A stretch of DNA of 35,204 nucleotides from Desulfuromusa sp. (GTDB lineage: Bacteria; Desulfobacterota; Desulfuromonadia; Desulfuromonadales; Geopsychrobacteraceae). The notes under the pieces were generated by a model. It saw nothing but the letters and a program-made list of their open reading frames with translations. It searched no databases and was not told the origin of the DNA. Shown in pieces: positions 16,337 to 25,050 of the stretch (its first letter is position 1; every line of letters begins with the position of its first letter). The stretch spans positions 1 through 35,204 of the forward strand of contig JAOZQF010000003.1 in the NCBI GenBank assembly GCA_029932345.1, given 5' to 3'. A program made the position numbers and the translations under genes.

Positions 16337-16349
16337 AAAGGTTTTAAAA

Positions 16350-18914
16350 ATGAGCAAGAAGATGCTTATCAACGCATCTCACCCGGAAGAAAACCGGGTG
16401 GCGATCGTGGTTGACGGAATTTTGAGCGAACTCGATATCGAGATTGCCGGGCAGGAACAAACTAAAGGAAATATCTACAAAGCGGTGGTGGTTCGGGTAG
16501 AGACCGGACTGCAGGCCGCTTTTGTCGATTATGGTGCAGAAAAACTGGGTTTTCTACAAATTGGTGAGGTTCATACCAAACTCTACCCGCCCAAAGATGA
16601 AACCAAACATCGCCCACGGATCGCTGAAATTCTTCAACGTGGTCAGGAAATACTGGTCCAAATAGTTAAAGAAGAACGGGGCAATAAGGGGGCCGCCTTA
16701 ACCACATTTCTGTCGATTCCCGGTCGCTATATGGTGTTGATGCCAGATAGCACAACCAAGGGTGTTTCTCGTAAAATCAGTGTTGATTCTGAACGTAGAA
16801 GCCTGAAGAAAACTATGGCTGAGCTGGAATTACCGGAACGGATGGGCTATATCGTCCGGACGGCGGGGATTGGCAAGGACAAAGAGGAACTTAAACGCGA
16901 TTTTGATTATCTGGTTCGTTTATTTGAAGGTATTGTCGCCCGCAAAGACGAAGTCAAAGCTCCGGCACAACTCTATCAGGAATCAAATCTTGCGATCCGC
17001 TCAATCCGGGATTATTTCAGTACCGAGATGGATGAAGTTCTGGTTGATGATCATAAAGTTTTTCAGGATACCAAAGACTTCTTTTCTCTGGTGATGCCAG
17101 AACTGAAGCATCTGGTTAAACGGCACCGTGAACGCCGCCCGATTTTCTCCCGTTATCAAATTGAAGAACAGATTGATGGTCTGGCCAAAAATCAAGCTCC
17201 CCTCCCCTCTGGTGGATCAATTGTCATCGACCAGACTGAAGCATTGGTCGCCATCGATGTCAATTCGGGGAAAATGTCGGGTGAGAGCGGAATAGAAGCA
17301 ACAGCTTATAAAACCAACCTGGAGGCGGCAGCTGAAGTTGGACGTCAACTGCGACTGCGCGATCTGGGTGGTTTGATTGTCATCGATTTTATCGACATGC
17401 GCGACCGTAAAAATATTCGGGAAATCGAGCACGAAATGCGTAAAGCACTCAAAGATGACAAAGCCAAGGTATCGGTCGGAAGAATCAGTCAGTTCGGGCT
17501 TCTTGAAATGAGCCGGCAACGGCTGAAACCGGTCTTAAGTGTTGGTGCTTATCTCGAATGTCCACACTGTAAAGGGATTGGACAAATTAAGAGCATTGAG
17601 GCTCAAGCTGTGGTGTTCTTACGCCAAGCACACACGGCAGCAGCCAAAGGGCAGATCGGTCATATTGAGGCAAATGTTCCACTGGAGGTTGCTAATTACC
17701 TTCTCAATCAGAAACGGGCAACCATCAGCGAACTCGAACGGCAACTCAAACTGAAAATTTCACTTTTTGGGCGTGTCAATCTGCTCCCGGGAGAGTTAGA
17801 ACTGGAACTGCACAAACGGGTGGCAGAAACAGAAAACACCCGTCAGATCTTGCCGGTTTCCCATGACAATCAAATTGAAAATGCCCTCGCTGCGGCTCAA
17901 CAAGAAGAACAAGAGGGTGATAAACAGACCAAAGAGCCAACTGAGGGAAATACCAATAAAATCGAAACAAAACAGGAAACCGGAGAAGAACCGGCTGAAA
18001 AACCTAAAAAGCGCCGCCGCAGAAGACGTAAAAAACCAGCCACAAATAATCAGGAAACCCAAGAGCCAAATCAGCAGGAAACTGTTGATCAACCTTCTGC
18101 GGAGAAACTCCAGACTGAACCCTCTGCCGAAGCTGAAGAAGGCAAAAATATACAACCAATAGAGCTAAAGAGTACAGAAGAGAGCCAACCTGCCAACGAA
18201 AAGCCAGAAGAGGAGAAGCCAAAACCTCGACCACGCAGAAGAAGCAGAAAAAAACCAGCGGCAGCAGCGCAGACAACGGCTGAAGAAAATAAAGTGGCAG
18301 CAGAACAGGATCCGGTTCCACAAAAAGAAGCTGAAGTAAAATCAGCAGTCGCCGCATTACCTACAGCAACAGACAAAGCGACACCTACAGCAGAAGAGAA
18401 ACCAAAGCGGCGCCCCCGCAGAACGACCAAGAAGACAACCGGAACTGCCACGACCAGTCTGGAAAAAACTCCGACGGAAAAGGCCTCAACAGAAACAATT
18501 GCGGCTGAAGCCAAACCGGCTACAGCGCCAGAAATTGTTACTGAAAAGACACCGAAACCACGACGCGCCCCCAGAAAAACGGCTAAAAAAGTTGCCACTG
18601 AAACAGAAGCTGTTTCTGCAACAGAAGTCGTGAGCGAAGAAAAACCGAAGCAACGCCCCCGCAGAGCGGTCAAGAAAACTCCGGCAACTTCCCAGAATGA
18701 AACAGAACCCACTGTTGCTACGGAGAAAACTACTGATGAAAAACCCAAACGGCGACCTCGGAAAACGACTAAAAAACTTCCAGAATCTGTTACTGATAAC
18801 ACTTCTGAAGTGACAGATAAAGCACCAGCTGCTGATACAAAAAAGCCACAACGACGCCCAAGAAAAGCCCCGGTCAAAAAACCAGAGTCCCAAACTGAAT
18901 CACCCACTTCGTAA
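16350..18914 (+). CDS. Rne/Rng family endoribonuclease with long basic repeat tail
   Basis: An 854-residue single-strand endoribonuclease of the RNase E/G family, acting in mRNA decay and rRNA processing. An S1 domain occupies about 37-125. Catalytic, Mg-binding Asp303 (AIDVNSG) and Asp346 (IVIDFID), and the Zn-link Cys404/Cys407 (CPHCKG) fall at exactly the E. coli RNase E numbers. The core ends near 510. The remaining ~340 residues are low complexity: seven Lys/Arg/Pro motifs of the type KPKRRPRRTTKK, separated by acidic, Ala/Thr-rich linkers. Such tails normally bind RNA, membrane or degradosome partners. ATG at 16350 has GAAAGG eight bases upstream. rplU/rpmA, frequent neighbours in related genomes, are absent. 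Confidence 0.95.
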   Translation: MSKKMLINASHPEENRVAIVVDGILSELDIEIAGQEQTKGNIYKAVVVRVETGLQAAFVDYGAEKLGFLQIGEVHTKLYPPKDETKHRPRIAEILQRGQEILVQIVKEERGNKGAALTTFLSIPGRYMVLMPDSTTKGVSRKISVDSERRSLKKTMAELELPERMGYIVRTAGIGKDKEELKRDFDYLVRLFEGIVARKDEVKAPAQLYQESNLAIRSIRDYFSTEMDEVLVDDHKVFQDTKDFFSLVMPELKHLVKRHRERRPIFSRYQIEEQIDGLAKNQAPLPSGGSIVIDQTEALVAIDVNSGKMSGESGIEATAYKTNLEAAAEVGRQLRLRDLGGLIVIDFIDMRDRKNIREIEHEMRKALKDDKAKVSVGRISQFGLLEMSRQRLKPVLSVGAYLECPHCKGIGQIKSIEAQAVVFLRQAHTAAAKGQIGHIEANVPLEVANYLLNQKRATISELERQLKLKISLFGRVNLLPGELELELHKRVAETENTRQILPVSHDNQIENALAAAQQEEQEGDKQTKEPTEGNTNKIETKQETGEEPAEKPKKRRRRRRKKPATNNQETQEPNQQETVDQPSAEKLQTEPSAEAEEGKNIQPIELKSTEESQPANEKPEEEKPKPRPRRRSRKKPAAAAQTTAEENKVAAEQDPVPQKEAEVKSAVAALPTATDKATPTAEEKPKRRPRRTTKKTTGTATTSLEKTPTEKASTETIAAEAKPATAPEIVTEKTPKPRRAPRKTAKKVATETEAVSATEVVSEEKPKQRPRRAVKKTPATSQNETEPTVATEKTTDEKPKRRPRKTTKKLPESVTDNTSEVTDKAPAADTKKPQRRPRKAPVKKPESQTESPTS

Positions 18915-18918
18915 TGAG

Positions 18919-18960
18919 AAAAGTCCGGGTTCGATTAGGAGCCCGGACTTTTATTTGTTT
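18919..18960 (+). terminator. Bidirectional terminator after the RNase E/G gene
   Basis: AAAAGTCCGGG (18919-18929) and CCCGGACTTTT (18942-18952) form an 11-bp stem, followed by ATTTGTTTT. It is five bases after the stop and lies between convergent genes; on the other strand TTTTCTC follows, so it may stop both. Confidence 0.92.
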
Positions 18961-18998
18961 TGGAGCGAAGCGGAAAAATATCAGGTCAAATACATTTT

Positions 18999-20141
18999 TT
19001 AATATAGTTGGTGTGGATACTCTTTTTTTCGATTTTGAAAAGAGAGGATTTTCGGATTCTGAATTATCCCTCCGTCTATTTCTATTGCTTTGGAAATGGT
19101 TTTATTCTGTTCCCATGCAGTTGCCCCCCCAAGGACTATGGGTAGATAGGGAAGCAATGCTTCTGAAATTTCCCATGAGGACGAATCCCAATACCAACTT
19201 GGGCTGTGATCTACTGCATAATAAAATAGACCATTCGTTTCAAACATTGGATTCTTGAAACTTGTTGGTTTAGCACACCAAAACCCCATTCCTTCATCAC
19301 AGCTTATATCAATAATAAGTGCACCTTTCATCAATTTATCTGCATCCTTCGCGGGTATAAACATTTTTGGATTGCTGACATCTTGAAGGACGGCATTAAC
19401 AATTATATTTACATCTGATAACGCTTCAGAAAGGGGAAGAGTCGTACCGTCAGATTCAATCACCACCATATTTTCTGAATCATCTTTTTTTATTTGCTTG
19501 AATGGAATGCCCGGCAATTTATCCCTTGCCTCTGCTACCGGGAAATTAACATAGACAGTGACATCTTTAAATCCTTGACCCTGTAAGGCATAAATAGCTC
19601 CCCGACTCACCGAGCCAAAACCAATCACCGCTACTTTTTGTGCTTTTCCATAATTTCCGGTCGTTCCAATAAGACTTGTGGCATGATTTACACCAGCGTA
19701 TCCTGCAATCTCATTATTTTTATAAAAGATATGCATCTGTTTACCACCGGTTTGATTCCAGATAAACATCTCTTCCCAAGCAATGAGAGTTAATTTTTTA
19801 TCGATTGATATTTGCGTCATCTCTTTTTGTTGTACACAATGGGGCCACCCCCACACAATGGCACCATCTTGAACTTGATCCAAATCTGCAGCTAAGGGTT
19901 TGGGAATCAACACACAATCAAACCCATCAAATATCTCTTCTCTGGATGCAACTCGTCCCGATGTAAGTTTGGCCAAGGTGTCGTCATCCATGCCAAACCT
20001 CAGCCCATAGTCTTTCTCAAAAGTAATTTGTTCGCGTAACTCCTTGGGAATCCGTTTTATATGTTCCGGATGAATTGCTACCCGTTTTTCGTTTTCTTTT
20101 AGTGATTTACCAATCACTCCCATGGTTAAGTATTTTGTCAT
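18999..20141 (-). CDS. N5-(carboxyethyl)ornithine synthase-like dehydrogenase (AlaDH/PNT family)
   Basis: A 380-residue NAD(P)-dependent enzyme of the alanine dehydrogenase/transhydrogenase family. The N-terminus (GKSLKENEKRVAIHPEHI) is the family's substrate domain; IAGYAGVNHATSLIG followed by VAVIGFGSVSRGA (about 168-185) is the hinge and Rossmann fold. The order AGYAGV...then GxGxVxxGA, and ALIIDISCDEG, resemble N5-(carboxyethyl)ornithine synthase of Lactococcus, which condenses pyruvate with ornithine or lysine reductively, more than true alanine dehydrogenase. The substrate is inference. I chose ATG at 20141, which has GTGAGAG upstream; an ATG at 20180 has no site. The coding sequence looks more AT-rich than its neighbours, possibly acquired. 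Confidence 0.8.
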   Translation of the reverse strand: MTKYLTMGVIGKSLKENEKRVAIHPEHIKRIPKELREQITFEKDYGLRFGMDDDTLAKLTSGRVASREEIFDGFDCVLIPKPLAADLDQVQDGAIVWGWPHCVQQKEMTQISIDKKLTLIAWEEMFIWNQTGGKQMHIFYKNNEIAGYAGVNHATSLIGTTGNYGKAQKVAVIGFGSVSRGAIYALQGQGFKDVTVYVNFPVAEARDKLPGIPFKQIKKDDSENMVVIESDGTTLPLSEALSDVNIIVNAVLQDVSNPKMFIPAKDADKLMKGALIIDISCDEGMGFWCAKPTSFKNPMFETNGLFYYAVDHSPSWYWDSSSWEISEALLPYLPIVLGGATAWEQNKTISKAIEIDGGIIQNPKILSFQNRKKEYPHQLY

Positions 20142-20180
20142 TTTTTTACTCTCACTTTGAATTTCATATTTTAATAGCAT

Positions 20181-20337
20181 CTACAGGAGGTTGAAAACTT
20201 TTTTTTGAGGGGAATGATCCACCTGTTGCACTTACGAGTTGAATCCGCGATTTTAAACAAATCTTGCAATAACCATTTTGATTGGACACCTGACGGGTCA
20301 AGTTCCGTGCAAAAGAGTCACTAAAAAAGGAGCAACG
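20181..20337 (-). other. Intergenic stretch, possible insertion-sequence scar
   Basis: No promoter or terminator is convincing here. The segment around 20200-20250 (GATCCACCTGTTGCACTTAC and following) looks to me like the end of a decayed insertion element, from general appearance only; no terminal repeats or target duplication can be delimited. Confidence 0.15.
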
Positions 20338-22125
20338 CTATTCTTCCAGCTGTTTGAGAATTTTCTGTAGTTTACCCAGCGTCTGTTTCAATTTAATTTC
20401 CTTACCGGCGGTTTCTTGCGATTGTGATTCACTTTTACTTAAAGCAACCTCCATTGCCTTTCTCGTCGCGATAATCGTATTCTCCAACTGCTCGGATAAC
20501 TCCGCACCGAACTGGCGAAAACTTTCATCCAAGCCACGTCGCAACGCCCAGTTGATCTGTTCAACGTTCTGACTGAGCAGTTTAGTTCCCTCTTCCCGCA
20601 ACCGATTCACAGTTCTTTTACGACGAAACTTATGGGTGAAAAACTTGCGGGAAAAACGTTGCCCAAGGGGATCCATATCAGAAATAAATAGATCGTTACT
20701 CCAACCTGATATTTCAAATTTAGCGTAAGAACGACCGATAGCAGGGGCATGATATGGAATATCGAATAGCTCAGCTGCAATTTTACGCACCTGCTCAATC
20801 AACCGATTGGTGCGTTGCTGATGCAAAGTCAGCAATTCAGTTGCTTCACTTTGGATAATATCGGCAACCTTACGCATCGCCGGAGCAAAGAAATCCGGAA
20901 TGTCCTGGATCAAAGCTTCCCTGACTAAACGCTCCATCTCTTCAGTATCTACAACAGTCTGGACAAGGTTCTCCAGCCGACCAATAATTTGCTCTTTGGC
21001 TTGTGCGCGAACCTTTTTTACCTCTTCATTCAACCGTTCGACAACCCTTTTTAAATCTCCAGATAAAACGTCTTCAAAGGCTTGCTGCTCTCTCTCCACA
21101 TCAGGTATCGATTGACGAAATTGCTCTATTCGTTTCTTTAGCTCAGCTTCGGGCAGCATCAAAGCGCTCAGAGAGAGTTGTAACTGCATTTCAATGCTCT
21201 TGAGCTGATCACAGGTACGACGTTGCAACGATTCTTGAAGAGTGCTTTGCTTCTCCCGAGCAAAAAAATCGATGAGATTCTGCTCAACCTGTTCCATACC
21301 ACTGGTTTTCCACCCAACCGGATCACCAGACAAACGTGCTTCCAGCCCCTTTCGAGCTGAGACCGCTAACACTTGTGGGCCACCATCACATAATGGTGCC
21401 AATTGATCAGATAAAAATTTCAGCGAAGCAATTCGCTCCTGATCATCCAGAAAATCAATTTTATTCAGAATAAAAAAAGTTTGGGGTAACCGTTGACGAA
21501 TTTCCCTGAGATAATCAAGCTCTATCTCAGTGATAGGTGGATCCGGAGAAACCAGAAAAAGAGCTGCATCACATTGAGGAAGAATCTGGTAGGCCACTTC
21601 CGTGTTATGTTTATGGGTCGAACCAATACCAGGGGTATCAATCAAAAGAACACCCTGCTTGAGCATTGCTGCGGGGTGACCAATCGCAACCCGCTTGACC
21701 CGCCGATGGTTGTTTGGATTCCCCTCTTCAGTGACATAGTCGGCCAGGAAATCCGCGAGGGATTGATCTGTCGATGGGACAAATTTTATCGGCTCGGTTT
21801 CAACTTCAAAGTCCACCGACACGTCTATATTTTCTGCAGCACCGATAAAGGTGGGGATTGCTGTTACCGGAAGGATATCTGTCGGCAGCAGTTTGTCTCC
21901 AAGTAAGGCATTTAACAGAGTACTTTTCCCACGTTTAAACTGACCCAGCACAGCCAAACGAAATTGTCCTGTGACCAAGCGGGTTTGGAGAGATGCCAGC
22001 TCGTTTCGACCAGCGGAGTAATCGTCATCCAAACTTTCCAGGCACTCCAGGGTTTGAGCTAAAATATCAACCAAACTCATCTTGCTGGCAGCTGGCTTAA
22101 AACTTTTCTGTGGTGGTTCGTACAT
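20338..22125 (-). CDS. Bacterial dynamin-like GTPase
   Basis: A 595-residue large GTPase of the bacterial dynamin superfamily, which binds and remodels membranes. G1 is GQFKRGKST (61-69), G2 falls in the conserved TAIPT segment (88-92), G3 DTPG is at 163-166 and G4 NKID at 221-224. After the GTPase domain comes a long helical stalk (about 290-560) with a hydrophobic patch near SRKFFTHKFRRKRT that could contact membrane. No transmembrane helices are seen. Length is typical of single-domain members. GAGGAT sits before ATG at 22125. Many bacterial dynamins occur as adjacent pairs; this one is alone, next to cysK (81 bases upstream on the same strand). Confidence 0.88.
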   Translation of the reverse strand: MYEPPQKSFKPAASKMSLVDILAQTLECLESLDDDYSAGRNELASLQTRLVTGQFRLAVLGQFKRGKSTLLNALLGDKLLPTDILPVTAIPTFIGAAENIDVSVDFEVETEPIKFVPSTDQSLADFLADYVTEEGNPNNHRRVKRVAIGHPAAMLKQGVLLIDTPGIGSTHKHNTEVAYQILPQCDAALFLVSPDPPITEIELDYLREIRQRLPQTFFILNKIDFLDDQERIASLKFLSDQLAPLCDGGPQVLAVSARKGLEARLSGDPVGWKTSGMEQVEQNLIDFFAREKQSTLQESLQRRTCDQLKSIEMQLQLSLSALMLPEAELKKRIEQFRQSIPDVEREQQAFEDVLSGDLKRVVERLNEEVKKVRAQAKEQIIGRLENLVQTVVDTEEMERLVREALIQDIPDFFAPAMRKVADIIQSEATELLTLHQQRTNRLIEQVRKIAAELFDIPYHAPAIGRSYAKFEISGWSNDLFISDMDPLGQRFSRKFFTHKFRRKRTVNRLREEGTKLLSQNVEQINWALRRGLDESFRQFGAELSEQLENTIIATRKAMEVALSKSESQSQETAGKEIKLKQTLGKLQKILKQLEE

Positions 22126-22206
22126 CGATAATCCTCATAAAAACAAACCACTAACCAACCGAAATAAACGGGTCAGAGGAGATAATAGCGGGAAAATTCC
22201 AGATCA

Positions 22207-23154
22207 TCAAGCAAACAGGTCACAGCTTAAGTAACGTTCACCAGAGTCGGGGAGGATGACAACAATATTTTTACCAGAAAATTCCGGCTGAGCAGATAAT
22301 CTGGCAGCAACAGCGGTTGCCGCTCCACAGGAAATTCCAGAAAGGAGCCCCTCCTCCCGGGTCAGACGTCTGGCAAAGTCATAAGCCTCATCATCAGTTA
22401 CCAGTTCAACCCGATCAACTATATCCAAATCAAGTGTTTCTGGAATAAAACCGGCACCAATCCCCTGGATTTTATGCGGTCCAGGCTGCAACATCTCACC
22501 CGCCAGATATTGACTCAGTACCGGACTGGCAGCAGGTTCAACAGCAACAGAAATAATTTTCTTGCCGCGGTTTTTTTTAATATAGCGGGATATTCCACTG
22601 ATAGTTCCACCGGTTCCAACGCCGGCAACCAAAACATCAATCGCCCCGTCAGTATCGTCCCAAATCTCTGGTCCCGTTGTTTTAACATGAATCTCAGGGT
22701 TAGCAGGATTCTTGAATTGATGCAGCAGCAGATAGCGATCAGGACTCTCTTCAGCTATGCGCTCTGCCTCAGCAACAGCAGCAGCCATCCCCTTCGACCC
22801 GGCAGTCAAAATTAAATTGGCACCAAAAGCCTTGAGAACCTTGCGCCGTTCGGTACTCATTGTCTCTGGCATCGTCAAAGTCAAGGGGATCCCTTTGGCG
22901 GCGGCAACAAAAGCAAGGGCAATCCCGGTATTTCCACTGGTTGGTTCAATAATCCCCATACCTGGCTTCAATCGCCCTTTTTCTAGTGCATCCCGGATCA
23001 TCGCAGCACCAATCCGACACTTGACTGAATAGGCAGGATTACGCCCTTCAACCTTTGCGTAGACATTTGCCCCACCTGGAGCAATGACCCGATTCAGCTG
23101 CACCAGTGGAGTTCTCCCGATTGAAAGAGAATTATCTAAAAATATCTGTGTCAT
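22207..23154 (-). CDS. cysK: Cysteine synthase A (O-acetylserine sulfhydrylase)
   Basis: A 315-residue PLP enzyme that makes cysteine from O-acetylserine and sulfide. The PLP lysine is Lys45 in [21 protein letters not shown] is the substrate-binding loop, [10 protein letters not shown] the phosphate-binding loop, and GERYLS the C-terminal block. The sequence is very close to the gammaproteobacterial CysK pattern throughout (for example NPANPEIH and [12 protein letters not shown]). AGGAG lies seven bases before ATG at 23154. It has its own promoter at 23239-23267 and may also feed the dynamin-like gene downstream. No cys-box or riboswitch was seen. Confidence 0.96.
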   Translation of the reverse strand: MTQIFLDNSLSIGRTPLVQLNRVIAPGGANVYAKVEGRNPAYSVKCRIGAAMIRDALEKGRLKPGMGIIEPTSGNTGIALAFVAAAKGIPLTLTMPETMSTERRKVLKAFGANLILTAGSKGMAAAVAEAERIAEESPDRYLLLHQFKNPANPEIHVKTTGPEIWDDTDGAIDVLVAGVGTGGTISGISRYIKKNRGKKIISVAVEPAASPVLSQYLAGEMLQPGPHKIQGIGAGFIPETLDLDIVDRVELVTDDEAYDFARRLTREEGLLSGISCGAATAVAARLSAQPEFSGKNIVVILPDSGERYLSCDLFA

Positions 23155-23238
23155 ATCCAGCTCCTGTCCATTTCAAATTAAAGCAGATCACTTCTTATAG
23201 CAACTGGCCACAACAACCCCACAACCAGTACAAGAATA

Positions 23239-23267
23239 ATAATATATAAACACAGCTAAGCAGTCAA
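23239..23267 (-). promoter_or_regulatory. cysK: cysK sigma70-like promoter
   Basis: On the minus strand TTGACT (complement of 23262-23267), a 17-base spacer and TATTAT (complement of 23239-23244), five of six matches in each box. The leader would be about 78 bases. Confidence 0.7.
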
Positions 23268-23406
23268 GAAAGAGGCAACCATAGAACGATATTTTTGTGG
23301 GATTAATCACAGAGGACAATTACAACAAGCGTTCCTGAGAAAACTGGGGAAAAGGGAGAAGAAAAAGGAAATCTGAATGGTTAGAGTTGACAAGTTCCGA
23401 TAATAA

Positions 23407-24093
23407 TTATTTTTTAACTAAAAACAGAATCAGTGCCCCATCTCCACCATACTGACGAGGGGCGCGTGACCACTCGGTCACCTGTTTTTTACCTTCAGCA
23501 GAGAGAAAGCGCTCTATTTCATTCCGCAACGCAGGTTCACCGGCTTCTGAATGCAACCCTTTTCCGGTGATAACCAATAACGTTTGCCAGCCATGATGCT
23601 GTCCGTTTTGGAGAAAATGTTTCAATTTTCTCAGCGCTTCTACACATTGGAAACCGTGGAGATCCAGTGAGGCATCAGGAATCAGTTTCCCCTGCTTGAT
23701 TTGTTTAATCTTTCTGGACGATGCCCCCAAGCGGGGTTCTTCTTCTATAAAATTATCTTCAAAACTGACAGTTAAACCTTCCATTGCGGCCAAAAAAAGT
23801 TCTTTGTCACCCTGCCCCTCACCATCATCCACAACATAATCAGCAGCCGTTGAACTGCGTGACTGAGCCCCGTCAGTCTCATCGGTCTGATTCAACTGCT
23901 TAACACCCAGCATTTCCATTTCATCGGCAAAAGAGCCAAAAACATCTTGAGTTGATTCTACCGCAGCAACGTCTTCCGCCCCCTTCTGTAGACTATGCTC
24001 CAGATCGGAAACGACAACCCCCCGCAAATTTTTGAAGGGGGTTGTATCGAAGTGATGCTTTTCAGGCTTAACGGTTTTTTTCTTTTTAGCCAT
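23407..24093 (-). CDS. Smr-domain protein
   Basis: A 228-residue protein with a C-terminal Smr (small MutS-related) domain at about 140-228. Motifs are LDLHG (143-147), VITGKGLHS (174 onward) and a closing YGGDGALILFLVK. Stand-alone Smr proteins have nuclease activity on DNA or RNA; SmrB of E. coli cuts mRNA at collided ribosomes, using a DxH motif, here DLHG. The first 135 residues are charged and low in structure apart from KHHFDTTPFKNL, a segment often found ahead of Smr domains. It follows the TPR gene after eight bases, so the two are co-transcribed. Confidence 0.9.
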   Translation of the reverse strand: MAKKKKTVKPEKHHFDTTPFKNLRGVVVSDLEHSLQKGAEDVAAVESTQDVFGSFADEMEMLGVKQLNQTDETDGAQSRSSTAADYVVDDGEGQGDKELFLAAMEGLTVSFEDNFIEEEPRLGASSRKIKQIKQGKLIPDASLDLHGFQCVEALRKLKHFLQNGQHHGWQTLLVITGKGLHSEAGEPALRNEIERFLSAEGKKQVTEWSRAPRQYGGDGALILFLVKK

Positions 24094-24101
24094 GAATTAC
24101 C

Positions 24102-24824
24102 TCAGCGTAACACCTGCTTACGACGTCCAGTCATCGCCTTGGTCTGTTTCTTGATAATGGCACCCTGTTTCTCCAGATGGAACTGGTACCACATGTCACC
24201 GAAACCCTTCATCTTCATTTTCTTCCCCGATTCCAGTAAATTTACATTTTCCTGCAAGTGTTCATTACTGGTCTTGGTCAGACCTTTTTTCAGCACCGCA
24301 ATTGCTTTGGCTCGTTCACCGATGCGATCCATACAAAAAGCATAAACAGCGTAAACCATTGGTTCTTTTCGGTTTCCTGAAACAGCTTTATCAAAAGTTT
24401 CAACCATTTTACTGGTTTGATTTTTTTTCATATAGGTAATTGCCAGCATTGCCGTACTCACCCAGTTACGGACAAACCCTTTTTCCAGATAAGGAGCGGC
24501 CCCCTTGAAATCACGTTTCAAATAATAAATGGTTCCAATTTGTGAATGGATCTGCTGTTTGACATATATTTGCCATGCACCAAATTTTAAACCATTCTGC
24601 AACTCTTTGATTGCTTTATCACTTCGGTTCGCCAGCATATCCCGCTGAGCAATATCCATCAAAGCCGTGACTTTTTTCATGGTAATACGGGTAAGCAACA
24701 TAAAAACCAGTACAAAAACAACAGCAGAAACGGCCATAGTAATCCACATATTGGGAGTAACAAACCTCATCATCAGCGCAGAAGACAAGGCTGAACAGGC
24801 AAATGAAATTAAGAGATTAAGCAT
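24102..24824 (-). CDS. Membrane-anchored TPR-like protein
   Basis: A 240-residue protein with two N-terminal membrane helices (about 1-20 and 28-46) and a soluble helical part with TPR-like repeats (for example AIKELQNGLKFGAW, IGTIYYLKRDFKGAAPYLEKGF, MVYAVYAFCMDRIGERAKAIAVLKKGL). The C-terminus is strongly basic (KKQTKAMTGRRKQVLR). I do not recognise a named family; the fold suggests a protein-protein scaffold facing the cytoplasm. It is eight bases upstream of the Smr gene. The 226 bases between it and the preceding transglycosylase gene hold only a weak hairpin (GCAGA/TCTGC near 24922-24940). Confidence 0.8.
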   Translation of the reverse strand: MLNLLISFACSALSSALMMRFVTPNMWITMAVSAVVFVLVFMLLTRITMKKVTALMDIAQRDMLANRSDKAIKELQNGLKFGAWQIYVKQQIHSQIGTIYYLKRDFKGAAPYLEKGFVRNWVSTAMLAITYMKKNQTSKMVETFDKAVSGNRKEPMVYAVYAFCMDRIGERAKAIAVLKKGLTKTSNEHLQENVNLLESGKKMKMKGFGDMWYQFHLEKQGAIIKKQTKAMTGRRKQVLR

Positions 24825-25050
24825 TTAAATGATCCTTTTACAGAGAGTGAGCAGAAGGGGTTAAAGTTCAGCATATTCCAGCGCTGAACCTTATCAACCT
24901 GCGCAGAAAAAGTCAAAACAATCGGCAGATGACAATCTTCTGCTGTTACCGTGTTTTGCTTTGGAAAGTTGGATAAAAGTGAAATGGGGGAAATTTACGG
25001 TGCTGTTCAAAAAGAGAAAATTAAAAATCGTATCCTCTTGAAAACCGATC

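Noticed and set aside
16131-16349. A cobalamin or c-di-GMP riboswitch in the RNase E/G leader
   Set aside because: The conserved boxes of these classes are not present; the hairpins fit an RNase E type leader better.
18089-18907. A 272-codon open frame on the minus strand opposite the RNase E/G tail
   Set aside because: It mirrors the repetitive Lys/Pro/Arg codons of the real gene, giving a repeated FGFSS/RGRR pattern; there is no start signal and no recognisable family.
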